A DNA stretch of 64,000 nucleotides from Argyresthia goedartella (GCA_949825045.1 OX463813.1:682001-746000); one strand, 5' to 3'; shown: positions 19,847 to 31,304, numbered from the stretch's first letter. Notes: generated by a model not told the origin, from the sequence alone. Numbers and translations: made by a program.

Positions 19847-22800
19847 AGAGAGGTTCTCTTGGGCTCGGAGTCTCCGTTTGTTCGTCTCCGAGCACAGGGC
19901 GTACCATGCCGGAGCCGCGTAGGTGAGGCGGAATTTCACGTAGGTCTTGTAGATCCCGAGCTTCGCCCTCAGAGGGAGGCTGGAGTCGAAAAGTGGACGC
20001 AGCTTGGCGCGTGCCACCTTGACCTGGCTGACGACGTTGTCAACGTGTTGCTTCATGGTGAGCCGGCGATCAATGGTCACTCCCAGGTACTTCACCTGCG
20101 AAGACCACTCGATTTGCTGTCCTTGGAGCTGGAGCGATGGTGGAAGGAGACTCTGGCCTGTGATGAGCGCCTGCGTTTTCCCAACATTGACGGACAGTCG
20201 CCACTTGGCGAGCCAGACGGGCAAGATGTCCAGGGTGCGCTGCAGTTTGATGGCAGCGTGCGGAGCCTGGAACGACGACGCGTAGTAGGCTGCGTCGTCT
20301 GCGAAGAGTGCCAGCTGGGCACCCGGCCCGACGGGGATGTCGTCCGTGTATCGGGCGTAGCAGGCGGGAGACAGGCAGGAGCCCTGGGGGACGCCGGCTG
20401 CGACGGGATGTTCCTCGGAGACGGCGTCTTCCACCATCACTCGGAAGCGGCGATTCTTCAGGAAAGAAGCGATTGTCTTGACCGTTCTTCTTGGGGCAGG
20501 GGACGTCGACAGCTTGTACAGCAACCCCTCGTGCCATACTCTGTCGAACATCGAACGCCTTCTCCATATCCAGAAGTACTGCGACAGTGTATTCTTTTTT
20601 GTTCAAACAAACTGTCATGTCATTCAGTACTCTGGTGAGCTGAAGCGTCGTAGAATGCTCGGGCCTGAAGCCGAACTGTTCCGGGCGCGGCTGGATGTGG
20701 GGCAGTAACTTCGCTAACAGGAGCTTCTCAAACACCTTTGAGATGGTGCTCAGTAGGGTGATCGGCCGATAGCTCTCAAGCAGCTTGGTGTCCTTGCCCG
20801 GCTTGGGCAACATGATAACCAAGCCCTCCTTCCATTGGGTTGGAAAGTGACCCGTGCGCAAGATACCGTTAAACAGGCGCGCAACGGCCGCCACAGTGCG
20901 TGGCGGCAAATGTAACAGCGCCGTGTTGGGTATTCGGTCTGCGCCCGGGGCTTTCCTGGGCTTGGTACGTCGGAATGCACGCACAATCTGGCCGGGCGTG
21001 ACGACGATGGGGTCCTCTTCGGGAGCTATCGGCGTGGCGAAGTACTCTCGCAGGTGTCTCTCGACTGTTGCGACGTGCTCCACATCATCCGTTGGGTTCG
21101 GCTTGAATTGCTTCTCGAGGCATTCGGCGAAGATCTCCGCACGGTCTTGGGCTCGGAATCTTGGTAGGCCGTCGCTGCCCAGGATTGGTCGAACAGGAGC
21201 AGGAGTGGTCGACAAAGCCCGGCCTCCCTGACCTCCCTTCGGCCCTGTGGTCCGAAGGGAGGTCAGGGAGAACCTCCTGGCTCGGCGGTGTCCGGAGACC
21301 TCTGACGACCACGACGTCGATGATGTCCCATGCGGCCCGCGTGTCGAAGTGGGTGGGCTCGTCGGGACCGATGACGTCGTAGTTGTGGCTCACGGAGTCG
21401 GCATGGATGGCGCGTCCAGCTGGGCACACCCTGGTAGAGTTCCAGGCGGTGTGCTTGGCGTTGAGGTCGCCGGCGACAAGTGTCGGGTGCGGCGACTGTA
21501 GCAGCCCCCGTAGCTCGGCGGTGCGGATTGGTGTACTGGGGGGCTTGTAGGCGGCGTAGAGTCGCAGCACCTCGCCGGCGACCTGGAGGTCGACGCCCAA
21601 AGCATATAGGGATGAATACTCCTGGGCGTCGACGAGCTGGTGGACGATCTTCCTGCCGACGATGACTGCCAAGCCTCGAAAGGTCCGGCCGCTGGAGGTC
21701 TTCTCGTCCTTGCGGTAGACGAAGTAGCCGGGCAGCGACAGCTTGTCGCTTCCGGCTAGGTGTGTCTCGCTGATGAGCATCACGTCGACGCGGTAGTCCC
21801 TCAGGAACACGTGGAGCAGCCGCTTCTTCCCTGTCAGCGACTGCGCGTTCCCGTGGACGACCCTGAGCGGCTCATGCATTGCGGAGCAGAGCGGTGAGTC
21901 TGCCCAGGGCAGTGGGGTCGCTGAGGAGGGCGAGCAGGGCTGTGAGGTGCCCCAAGTCCTGCTGCCCTATCGCCGCAGCCGGAGTGGCGGCGCAAGCGGC
22001 GGCCGCAGTCTCGCTGGCGGCGAGAGTAGCCGCCGCGGCGCCGGCGGCAGGTGGAGCCGTCGCCTTCTTCTTCTTCCCCCCCCGCTTCGTCTTCTGCCTG
22101 GGGGCTCCGTCGTTCGCCTGTGCCATAAGCGAGGCGGGCGCCGTTGGTTCCTGCAGATCGGGACGAGGCAGAGGGGGAGGCTGCACCTTCTTGGGCCCGG
22201 GCGCGTTGGTGAGCGCCACAGTGCCGGCCTTCTTGTTCCGCGCCTCCTGGCGGAACACGGGGCACGTCGCATTGTTTGCCGTGTGCGGGCCACCGCAGTT
22301 GGCGCACGTCGGCGGCTGGTCTTTCGGGCGGGGATATTCCCGCGCCGAGTGGGGACCGCCGCAACGTACGCACGCTAGGGGGCGGTGGCACATATGCGAC
22401 GAGTGCCGGAATTGCTGGCACCTGTGGCACTGGGCCGGGCCCTGTTTCGAGCGCCAGGCCTCAATCTTCACCCCCGGCATATACAAGAGCTCCGTGATCT
22501 CGTACACAGCGCCGGGGGCACGGTCTGGGTTCTTCTTCAGGTTGGCGAAGAAGATGCAGCCGGGTCGTCCTTTGCGCGCCCGGATCTGCTTACAGTACTC
22601 AGCCTCCACACCACGTTCTGCAAGCGCCGCGACTATCTCCTCCGGCGCGGTGTTAGAAGGCAGCCCGCGGATCGCCACCTTCTGGGTCTTGTCGGCCGGC
22701 AACGAGTATGAGAACCATCTCACACCCTGGTCCTTCTCCAGCCTGCACAGGTAACGCTGCACAAGCCGGTACTCGTCTTCGGCCGTGGGGGTGAAGCGCA

Positions 22801-23159
22801 CACCCTTTTGGTAGGCGCGCGCGCTGGGAGCCCGGCCGAGCTCGCTGGCTATCGCCCTGAAGTGGTCGGCCCAGTTGGGAAGGACCTCCACAATAAGGGG
22901 CGGATAGCGCGGCTGGCGGGGCTACTGTGGCGCAGCGCCTCCCGACGGGGCGGCGGTGGTGGTGGCGATCGCGGCTGCGGTTTGGGCGGCGGTAGCGGCA
23001 GGCGGCGTTGGGCGGGCGGGCGGCATTGGGCGGGCGGGCCCTTTCGCGGGTGCGGCGGCGTGCGGGTTCGCAGGCACAGCGGCGGGACGCGTAGGGCGGG
23101 CGGGCACAGTCGCGGCGGTGGGCGGGTTCGCGGGCGCGGTGGCGGGGCGCGTAGGGCGG
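19847..23159 (-). mobile_element. Jockey copy J2, truncated at both ends
   Basis: It contains the C-terminal half of ORF1 (about 21872-23159, with three CCHC knuckles) and most of ORF2 (19847-21879). Relative to J1 it lacks the 5' UTR and the ORF1 N-terminal part, and the last roughly 400 bp. At both junctions LTR sequence around the J1-type target site is missing too, so deletions spanned the original borders. ORF2 has a deletion with a snap-back palindrome at 21224-21270 and a 7-bp tandem duplication near 20549 that shifts frame just after the E-K-A-F-D motif. It is dead. Its protein sequence is closer to J1 than to J3. Confidence 0.85.
21224..21270. repeat. 19-bp palindrome at a deletion joint in J2
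   Basis: CTCCCTGACCTCCCTTCGG (21224-21242) pairs exactly with 21252-21270 across a 9-nt loop. J1 has only one orientation at this place and about 400 bp more sequence. The deletion joint in J2 therefore carries an inverted copy of the adjoining bases. Confidence 0.9.
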
Positions 23160-23675
23160 CGGCGCCTTTTATATCCCGCGGAGCCGCTCTGGACACATTG
23201 TCCACACATATCGCGAATATTCTAGTAAGGACCAGCGTGCGGGCCGAGAACATTCGAGACCATGTCTCTCTCTAATGGTGCACTCTCTCTGTCACTCCCT
23301 TCTCGAATGTTCCGAGTATAGCTATCTCTTTCTAGTAGTTCTATCTCTGTCACACACTTCTCGAATGTTCCGAGTATAGCTATCTCTTTCTAGTAGTGCT
23401 ATCTCTGTCACTCCTACCGGATATTTCGCCATATAACGATTTGTGCTACAGAGGCCCATAAGGGGTCCTGAAAACGCCTGAAAACGGGTTTTCAGGTTAT
23501 GGCGTCATCTGATAGAGGGTGCCCTGAAACGGACTGAAAACATGTTTCATGTTACTTGGGTGAAATTTCGATCTTTAGATATGTGATAGAGTAACTTCTG
23601 AAACGGCCTGAAATGACTTTTCAGCCTGCTGAAAACGCCTCTAAAGCACTGAAATTGACATTCAAAGTTTTTGAC

Positions 23676-26600
23676 CTAACCTACCGGCGTAACACTACCC
23701 CCTCCTAAGACATGCTCGTCCCGAGCATCATTATTTCCGTGGTATCTGGCCAGCCGGTCAACATGAACAATCTTGCTCGGACTACGAGGATTCCGCTGGA
23801 TTCGATACGTGACGTCGTTTATTTTGGTGACCACCTTGTAAGGCCCTTCCCAATTCGGAGATAGTTTCGGGGACTTTCCTACTCGTCGCATAGGGTTATG
23901 TAGCCACACCAACGAACCTTCCTCAAAACCCACTTGATAAGACTTCCGGTCATATCGGGTTTTCATCTTTATGCTAGCGTGGAGCCAGTGTTCACGTACC
24001 AGGCTGTGAACATCATCAATCCGATCCCGCAAATCACTTGCATATTCCGTGATGGTCCTTGGTATATCGGGCGGACGTCCAGTCAGGAGATCTGCAGGCA
24101 GACGGAGTTCTCTTCCAAAATTCGCATACGATGGAGTAACCGCCGTACTTTCGTGAGTTGCCGACCTATAAGACAACAGGAAGAGGGGGATATGCCGATT
24201 CCAATCTTTTTGATGGCTCTCAACGACCTTGGCTAGATGTCTCTCCAGTGTCTGGTTAAATCTCTCAACTATTCCATCTGCCTGTGGATGATACGCCGTA
24301 GTCCTCGTCTTATGAATTCCCATCATGCGACAAGTCTCCTGAAAGACCGCAGACTCGAAGTTTCTTCCTTGATCACTGTGGATTTCGAGTGGTACCCCAA
24401 ACCGGCAGAATACTTCGTTCACTAACTTTTCAGCTATGGTTACCGCTTCTTGATTAGGAATGGCAAATACTTCACGACAAGAATGTACTTGTTTCCGGAG
24501 TCCAATGCTGGGAATTGTCCTGCGACATCTAATGCAACCCTTTCCCAAGGGGCTCCCACGTTGTATAACTTGAGTGTTCCTCGGCTACGGGTATGCGGTC
24601 CCTTGACTGATGCACAGTTAGTGCATCGTTTACACCAATTTTCAACATCTTCTCGGCAGTGAATCCAATAAAAGCGTTGCCGAATTATCATTAGGGTCCT
24701 TTTTACTCCAAGGTGTCCACTGGATGTTCCATCGTGAAAGCTTCTCAAAACATCTTTCACCCTTTTCTTTGGGACAACGACTTGCAGTTGAGCATCCTTC
24801 CCATTTGTTGATTCCCATTTTCTACATAGAACACCATTATGCATAACCAAGCTATCCCATTGTGCCCAGTAGCTTTTTGTTACCGCACTCATAGGAGCTA
24901 CATCACACCATCTTGGTTTAGGTGCGCCAGCATTAATCCAATCAAAAATGGGTCTCACGTCAGGATCCTCTTGTTGCGCTTGCTGCATGATTTCATCACT
25001 CCACTCGTCGCTAACCGTATCAGTTCTTATCATTCGAACACATTCCTTGCCTTCTTGTCTTGAGCAATGTTTACAGTCGTCCGCACAAGGTCTACGTGAT
25101 AGGGCGTCAGCATTTCCATGTGATTTCCCACTACGGTGTTCGATGATGAAATCATACTCCTGCAGTTGTTCAATCCATCTCGCCACTTGTCCCTCGGGGT
25201 TTTTAAATTCTAGCAACCACTTTAAAGCAGCATGGTCAGTTCTGATACGAAACTTTATTCCCAGCAGGTATTTGCTGAAATTCTGTAACGTCTTGACAAC
25301 TGCTAGCAATTCTCTCCGAGTTACAGAGTAATTCCTCTCTGGTTTTGACAATGACTTACTGAAATATGCAATCACAACTTCGTTATCTCCTTTCTTTTGC
25401 GACAAGACACCTCCAATTCCAGTGTTACTAGCATCTGTATCCACAATGAAATCCTCGTCCGGGTCTGGATACCGCAATATTGGCGTTTCACAAAGTCTTC
25501 CTTTAAGCTCGTTGAAACTTGACTCACATTGTTCATTCCAGTCAAATGATCGCTTTTCTTCCGTTAGTTGATGCAAAGGCTTTGATATATCCGAGAAGTT
25601 CTTCACAAAACGTCTGTAGTATGAACAAAGCCCCAAAAAGGCACGTACTGCAGTCTTGTCTTTTGGCGTCGGCCAATCCTTCACGGCGCTAATCTTCTCA
25701 GGATCTGTCTAGATGCCGTCCTTCGAAATCACGTGTCCCAAGTAATTCACTTTACGTTTGAAAAACGAGCATTTCTTCGGACTGATTTTCAGATTTACCC
25801 CTCGTAGTTTGCCTAGCACCTGCTCCAATTTATTCAAGTGGTCGTTGAAGTCTCTACTAACGATAATGATGTCATCCAAATAGACCAAGCAAGTTTCTCC
25901 TAGAAGTCCAGCTAATATTTGTTCCATTAATCTCTTAAATGTGGCTGGTGCATTACACAGTCCAAATCGCATAACATTGAACTACCAGAGTCCCTTGCCA
26001 GTAGAGAAGGCCGTTTTCTCCTTATCCTTGTCCTTGCTTTCGACTTGCCAATAGCCACTTTTCAGATCCAACGTTGAAAACCATTTCAATCCGTTCAATG
26101 TGTCTAAAGTGTCGTCGATTCGTGGAAGTGGATAACTGTCCTTCTTGGATACATCATTAAGTCGACGGTAGTCAATACAGAATCTCATGGTGCCATCCTT
26201 CTTCTTAACCAAAACTACGGGAGAACACCACGGGCTTGTTGAAGGTTCAATAATGCCGCTTCTTTGCATTTCCTCGATCATGCCCTCAACCTCCTTCTCC
26301 CGAGCTACTGGAACTCTCCGAGGGCGCTGTCGGATAGGCATAGTTTCCCCAGTGTCGATCTCATGCTGAACCACTCCAGTTCTTCCAATGTCATCATCAT
26401 GCGAAGAAAAGACGTTGCAATATCGTAGCAGTAAGCTACGCGCCTTAAGGAATTCCTCCTCGGTAAGGTGCTCCCTGGAGTCATTTAGTAATTTTTCAAC
26501 ATCCATTGAAGGCATGCCCAGGTTTCACGTTTACCTCAGATTCCCGGCAGCCTCTTATCCAAGAAATTTCTTGGCATGATCCGACCAGCGTTGCTTTATT

Positions 26601-27687
26601 GAGGACTCATTCCATGTCGCTTGGATTAAGGATCCTTACAAATGCTGTAGATGCCGTGGTTACCATTTTACGGGCTGTTATCCACGGTTTATCAGCATCC
26701 AACCTCTTTACCACCACACAGCGGTGAGATTGCGGCCTTGTGGAGTTCGGCAATTTCACTGGAACTAAAACCTGTGACCTTGGTTGAAGAATGGTTCTCC
26801 TGGTACAGTACATTTAGTTCATTCAGGCCCCCGCTCGATGGCTGCCAAAATATTTAATTGTATACCGAAATCAATTCAGTCTATAGAAAAAATTAATGTA
26901 TTTAAAAATGCCCTTAATAAATACTTAGTACGAAAAAGTTATTATACTCTACAAGAGTTTTTTGATGAACATGGCAAAAACTAGGTTTCGAGCTTGTGAG
27001 ACTTGTGTTATTATATCTTAAGTAAAAGTAAAATATATTCTGTTATTGTTCTTGTTTTAGAGAGTCTATGAAAATTAATAATAAATAAAATAAGTAATCT
27101 AGGTAGTAAGTAAGAATTTAAGTTATAACCTTTTATAATCCTAAGTTAGCAGCGCCCTAGCAGGGTTCTTGTTTGTTCCTGAAAATACTTATCTAAGACC
27201 CTATGTACAACAAGAAAGCTAATAAACGTCTATTCTATTCTATTCTATTCTAAACATTTCCATTTACTCCACCTTGTATAGGAATCTCATCAACTCCAAA
27301 CTTTAGAACTCCAACCTTCAAGTCGATTTTACAGTCATGTCTCCTCATAAAATCCAATCCAATAATGCAGTCGTCGACGATGTTAGCAACGATCATTTTA
27401 TGCCAGTATTCTTTTTCACCTATTTTCACAGCTAACTCTCGTTCTCCTTGGACGGAAATGTACTGGCCGGTAGCAGTTTGCAGCTGGAGATGCCTAGGTC
27501 GGACTAGATGATCTCTGGTCAGGTGTCTCAGTAGCCGAGAGCTGATCACAGTCCGAGAAGCTCCGGTGTCTATGGTAAGGAGACATGGTATTCCACAGAT
27601 TTCTCCATTGACAACCAGACTATTCCCTTCGTTTGCCTGTGAGATCATAATTGGGACATTTCGACCGCCAGCCAGCACTCGTCCCAT
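23676..27687 (-). pseudogene. Gypsy-L pol: protease, RT, RNase H, integrase
   Basis: In minus-strand order: protease with I-D-T-G-A-S-R-T-V (27250-27687); reverse transcriptase with [19 protein letters not shown] and Y-L-D-D-I-I; RNase H with F-I-V-D-T-D-A-S and T-D-H-A-A-L; and integrase with the H-C zinc finger (H...H...C-x-x-C), L-D-V-A-G, H-S-D-Q-G and V-E-R-F-N, a D-D-E core. Breaks are TAG after G-L-W and TAG after K-D-G-I (both shared with Gypsy-R), a 25-bp deletion near 24470 removing part of the integrase core, and the insertion at 26811-27251. The C-terminal tail reaches into the LTR, ending at 23676. Confidence 0.88.
26811..27251 (+). mobile_element. Short CR1-type LINE 3' fragment with TTCTA tail
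   Basis: This sequence is absent from the matching point of Gypsy-R (near 47525). It encodes a LINE C-terminus, A-A-K-I-F-N-C-I-P and F-K-N-A-L-N-K-Y-L, ending at 26984, then a 3' UTR and a terminal run of TTCTA units (about 27231-27251). The microsatellite tail instead of poly(A) suits CR1-like or related LINEs. It is heavily 5' truncated and plus-oriented against Gypsy-L. I could not find a clean target duplication. Confidence 0.75.
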
Positions 27688-27698
27688 AGTCCTGGCTT

Positions 27699-29024
27699 TT
27701 ATTCGTTTCCCTGTTGGAGCTCTGACTCCACAGAGCCTATTTTCCTCGCCATTGGAGCGGGGTCTCTGTCCCTCCTAGTCCTTTTTGGACAGCCTGACTG
27801 CAGGTGACCACGTTCTCCACAATGGTAGCAACGTGGCCCAAATTCGCGGCGGGAATCTACTGGCTTCGTAGTCGACACTTCTCGCACCCTGAAAGGCCTG
27901 GATGAATCCTGTCGTACAGCTTCCACCTCGAGAGCAAAACTCAAAACTCAAAACTCAAAACGTTTATTCTGTAAATAGGCCACAAGGGCACTTTCACATG
28001 TCATTTCATTTAATTTTTTACAGAACATTTGGTATTATTATTTGTATCATATTATCAGAAAAAAAAAAGTACTTAATTATTGTTTCTGAGAGATGTAAAG
28101 AGTCTCAAATGTCATAATAAAATAATTAAAATATAAATAACAGAGAGCGTGGGCTACTGCATCCTTTAGGCTGCCATGATGTCCCAATCGCACGGCTGCC
28201 CTCACTTCCAGATACCGGATCCCATCGATGAAGGCCTGCACCAGCATACTGTCCACAAAGGATGCTGACGTACGTTGATAGGCCTTCCTAACCAACTTCT
28301 CGATTTCCAGGGCCCACTGTTGTAAGGACTCGTTACGTCCTTGTATCCTGTCCTTTAACTGAGCTCGGTACACGTGCTCCAGGTGACTGTCACCGTATCG
28401 TGCCTCCAAGGCTTCTAGAAGGCGGTCGTACGTCCGGTCGTTTCCTAGAGCCTCTAGTATGGTAAGAGCCTCGTCGCGCAGCGCCAACGTCAGTGCTGTC
28501 CTGGCTTGCTTCTTACTCCAACCATTAGCCTGGGAAACAGACTTGAACTGCAGCTTATAGGCAGTCCACGATGAGCTACCGTCAAAGGGAGGCAATTTGA
28601 ACCTGCCGCCTCCGGACACCGATGCGTCGGGTACATAGGTACTTGGACCATTAGCCACTTTGATCTCAAGTTTTTGGAGACGGCTCTCACAGGTCTCAAT
28701 TTTTTTATCGACATCATGGACTCGACTCTCTAGTTTTTCATACATATCGGCCAGTTTTTCCTCGACCTCGAACAACTCTCTCTTCCATTCGGTCGTGGAC
28801 TCATGTACCTCACGAATCATTCGTGCCTGTTCCTCCTGTTTTCGCGACTGTTCCTTTAGCTCTCCCGCTTGTTCCTTTAGGAGGACGAAAATAACGTTGA
28901 GGTCTACTCCTTGTGCAGCTGGAGCAGGTGATTCCGACGTACCAGGCGTCGAGTCTCCAGACCCAGACGTTTGGCTTCGCGTCGTCACTCCTTTTGGCTC
29001 GGTTTCTCGTGGCATTAACGGCAT
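27699..29024 (-). pseudogene. Gypsy-L gag
   Basis: The ATG at 29024 (complement) starts M-P-L-M-P-R-E-T-E-P. A long charged coiled coil follows (L-K-E-Q, E-E-Q-A-R, D-K-K-I-E-T-C), then a capsid-like region with F-D-G-S-S-S-W-T-A-Y and a single zinc knuckle C-Y-H-C-G-E-R-G-H-L-Q-S-G-C near the end. The stop is at 27699-27701. The only serious break is the 207-bp insertion at 27936-28142. Gypsy-R has no such insertion but carries a stop at codon 11 and a 20-bp deletion here. Gag forms the particle shell in the cytoplasm. Confidence 0.85.
27936..28142 (-). mobile_element. 207-bp SINE-like or LINE-end insertion in gag
   Basis: It is flanked by GAGAGC duplications (27930-27935 and 28143-28148). 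On the minus strand the 3' end has AATAAACG followed by three TTTTGAG units. The body is A/T-rich with no coding potential seen. Size, target duplication and short tandem tail fit a retroposed LINE end or SINE. The right arm lacks it. Confidence 0.75.
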
Positions 29025-29029
29025 TTTCT

Positions 29030-29047
29030 ATCCCACTTCTGACACCA
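29030..29047 (-). other. Gypsy-L primer binding site
   Basis: Just inside the LTR edge (29050) the minus strand reads TGGTGTCAGAAGTGGGAT, which complements a tRNA 3' end terminating in CCA. I think a leucine-type tRNA is likely, from memory and unverified. It primes minus-strand DNA synthesis. Confidence 0.7.
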
Positions 29048-29049
29048 AA

Positions 29050-31197
29050 TGTTACGAGCGTGGGGTTCGTATTTGATAGAAAAACACGAATTAATCCACT
29101 AGATAAAACACTCACTTTATTACCCAAATTACGCACTTACAATTCACACGAACTGTACTTAAAATCCACTAATTAAAACACACACACTATTCACACGAAG
29201 AGTCTTTCTCTCCGATTATCCTTGTACTAGCACTCGATCGCAGTTAAAATGTAACTAAACTCGCTCTTCTTCATAGTCATCTCACGCACCCCTTCTGGGG
29301 CGTGGGGAGTCGGGGTCAGGTCGACGTACCTCTTCCCGAAGAATCGCCTCTGTCCACTCCTGTGGACAGGTCATCGGATGGCCCTGCGGGCGGTGGTCTT
29401 CTTGTGGCGCTGGTATGCAGTGGGTGATCGCCGGCTAGGCAACCAGGTCGCGTGGCAGGCGGCGGCGGTCGGGCGGGCGCGCGTGGTGCGGCGCCAGTTC
29501 GGCGATGTGCGGAAGGTGTGATGCATCCGCACGCGCGAACATGCCCTTCGCCAGCCTCTGGACAAACTGGTCCACGGTTTCCCATCTTAGGTCCCTCTGG
29601 ATTGTCGCGTTCCTCTCGTAGCGGGGGGCGCCGACGATGGTACGCAGAGAGAGGTTCTCTTGGGCTCGGAGTCTCCGTTTGTTCGTCTCCGAGCACAGGG
29701 CGTACCATGCCGGAGCCGCGTAGGTGAGGCGGGATCTCACATAGGTCTTGTAGATCCCGAGCTTCGCCCTCAGAGGGAGGCTGGAGTCGAAAAGTGGACG
29801 CAGTTTGGCGCGTGCCACCTTGACCTGGCTGACGACGTTGTCGACGTGTTGCTTCATGGTGAGCCGGCGATCAATGGTCACTCCCAGGTACTTCACCTGC
29901 GAAGACCACTCGATGTGCTGTCCCTGGAGCTGGAGCGATGGCGGAAGGAGACTCTGGCCTGTGATGAGCGCCTGCGTTTTCCCAACATTGACGGACAGTC
30001 GCCACTTGGCGAGCCAGTCGGGCAAGATGTCCAGGGTGCGCCAGGGTCCACCATCACTCGGAAGCGGCGATTCTACAGGAAAGAGGCGATTGTCTTGACC
30101 GTTCTTCTTGGGGCAGGGGACGTCGACAGCTTGTAAAGCAACCCCTCGTGCCATACTCTGTCGAACGCCTTCTCCATGTCCAGAAGTACTGCGACAGTGT
30201 ATTCTTTTTTGTTCAAACAGACCGTCATGTCATTCAGTACTCTGGTGAGCTGAAGCGTCGTAGAATGCTCGGGCCTGAAGCCGAACTGTTCCGGGCGCGG
30301 CTGGATGTGGGGCAGTAACTTCGCTAACAGGAGCTTCTCAAACACCTTTGAGATGGTGCTCAGTAGGGTGATCGGCCGATAGCTCTCAGGCAGCTTGGTG
30401 TCCTTGCCCGGCTTGGGCAACATGATAACCAAGCCCTCCTTCCATTGGGTTGGAAAGTGACCCGTGTGCAAGATACCGTTAAACAGGTGCGTAACGGCCG
30501 CCACAGTGCGTGGCGGCAAATGTAATAGCGCCGTGTTGGGTATTTGGTCTGCGCCCGGGGCTTTCCTGGGCTTGGTACGTCGGAATGCACGCACAATCTG
30601 GCTGGGCGTGACGACGATGGGAACTAAACTCGCGCCGGCCGTCAGCGCCTTTTATATCCCGCGGAGCCGCTCTGGACACATTGTCCACACATATCGCGAA
30701 TATTCTAGTAAGGACCAGCGTGTGGGCCGAGAACATTCGAGACTATATATGTCTCTCTCTAATGGTGCACTCTCTCTGTCACTCCCTTCTCGAATGTTCC
30801 GAGTATAGCTATCTCTTTCTAGTAGTTCTATCTCTGTCACACACTTCTCGAATGTTCCGAGTATAGCTATCTCTTTCTAGTAGTGCTATCTCTGTCACTC
30901 CTACCGGATATTTCGCCATATAACTATTTGTGCTTCAGAGGCCCATAAGGGGTCCTGAAAACGCCTGAAAACGGGTTTTCAGGTTATGGCGTCATCTGAT
31001 AGAGGGTGCCCTGAAACGGACTGAAAACATGTTTCAGGCGCCTGAAAACGACGGCAACTTGGGTGAAATATCGATCTTTAGATATGTGATAGAGTAACTT
31101 CTGAAACGGCCTGAAATGACTTTTCAGCCTGCTGAAAACGCCTCTAAAGCACTGAAATTGACGTTCAAAGTTTTTGACCTAACCTACCGGCGTAACA
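29050..31197 (-). repeat. Gypsy-L LTR (high side, 5' LTR) interrupted by J3
   Basis: LTR sequence occupies 29050-29264 and 30623-31197. J3 sits between two ACTAAACTCGC duplications (29254-29264 and 30623-30633), the complement of the site used by J1 in the right arm. The heat-shock-like motifs, TATAAAA and the TTTCAG-rich block are preserved on the 30634-31197 side. Confidence 0.88.
29265..30622 (-). mobile_element. Jockey copy J3, 5' truncated, at the J1-type site
   Basis: The 3' part of a jockey ORF2 starts just before the reverse transcriptase (A-F-R-R-T-K-P-R-K-A-P-G-A-D) and continues through the C-terminus to a 3' UTR and an AAG/ATG-type tail. About 200 bp are deleted near 30041, removing the G-V-P-Q-G and F-A-D-D blocks, so it is inactive. 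Both borders have the same 11-bp duplication as J1. That means either a second insertion at the identical base or a derivative of one event. Private residues (Y-E-R-N where J1 has Y-V-R-N) show it has diverged. Confidence 0.85.
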
Positions 31198-31201
31198 ATA
31201 T

Positions 31202-31304
31202 TTATAAAAAAACACAATAAAATTATTAAAAAATTCAAAAACACACGTCAAAATATTATAAAATTTTTTGAAAAAATTGGGAGATATAAAGAGTAATTAA
31301 TTCT
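31202..31304 (-). other. LINE-B (left arm) leader, inner remnant
   Basis: A/T-rich sequence complementary to 36428-36532 in the right arm, including GGGAGATATAAAGAGTAATT. It ends where left-arm homology stops, and LINE-E coding sequence begins at the next base. Confidence 0.75.

Larger units (their letters stand above)
19686..23694 (-). repeat. Gypsy-L LTR (low side, 3' LTR) interrupted by J2
   Basis: LTR sequence occupies 19686-19843 and about 23158-23694. Compared with the clean 779-bp LTR at 50673-51451 it lacks a short block around CTCTTCGTG and the initiator region at the J2 junctions. The heat-shock-like motifs and TATA box remain on the 23158-23694 side. A purine-rich tract follows at 23695-23710 (complement AGGAGGGGGTAG), the usual primer for plus-strand synthesis. 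Confidence 0.85.
19686..31197 (-). mobile_element. Gypsy-L, Ty3/Gypsy LTR retrotransposon with nested insertions
   Basis: The element lies on the minus strand between ATAT duplications (19682-19685 and 31198-31201). The LTR termini are TGTTACGAGCG (plus-strand view, low side) and its opposite end CCGGCGTAACA. The internal part runs 23695-29049 with gag, protease, reverse transcriptase, RNase H and integrase, and no env. Each LTR contains a jockey fragment (J2, J3), and two short insertions interrupt the internal part. The flanks are identical to those of Gypsy-R in complement, so both descend from one insertion duplicated with the arm. Confidence 0.9.
4665..31304. repeat. Left arm of large inverted duplication
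   Basis: Read on the minus strand, this interval has the same order of parts as the right arm: gypsy element in the LINE-B leader, LINE-B ORF1 and ORF2, LINE-C inserted before RNase H, then RNase H and the C-terminus. Homology to the right arm ends near 31304 (inner) and 4665 (outer). A 187-residue block of LINE-B ORF1 differs at five residues between arms by eye. Private additions here are LINE-D, jockey copies J2 and J3, and two short insertions in Gypsy-L. The shared gypsy flanks and shared target duplications show one ancestral locus copied in inverted orientation, not independent insertions. A chimeric assembly is possible but would not explain private insertions in each arm. Confidence 0.85.

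Noticed and set aside
26811..27251. Clean target duplication for the CR1-type fragment in Gypsy-L
   Set aside because: Flanks compared with Gypsy-R show a small loss of bases and only an imperfect ACATTT match.
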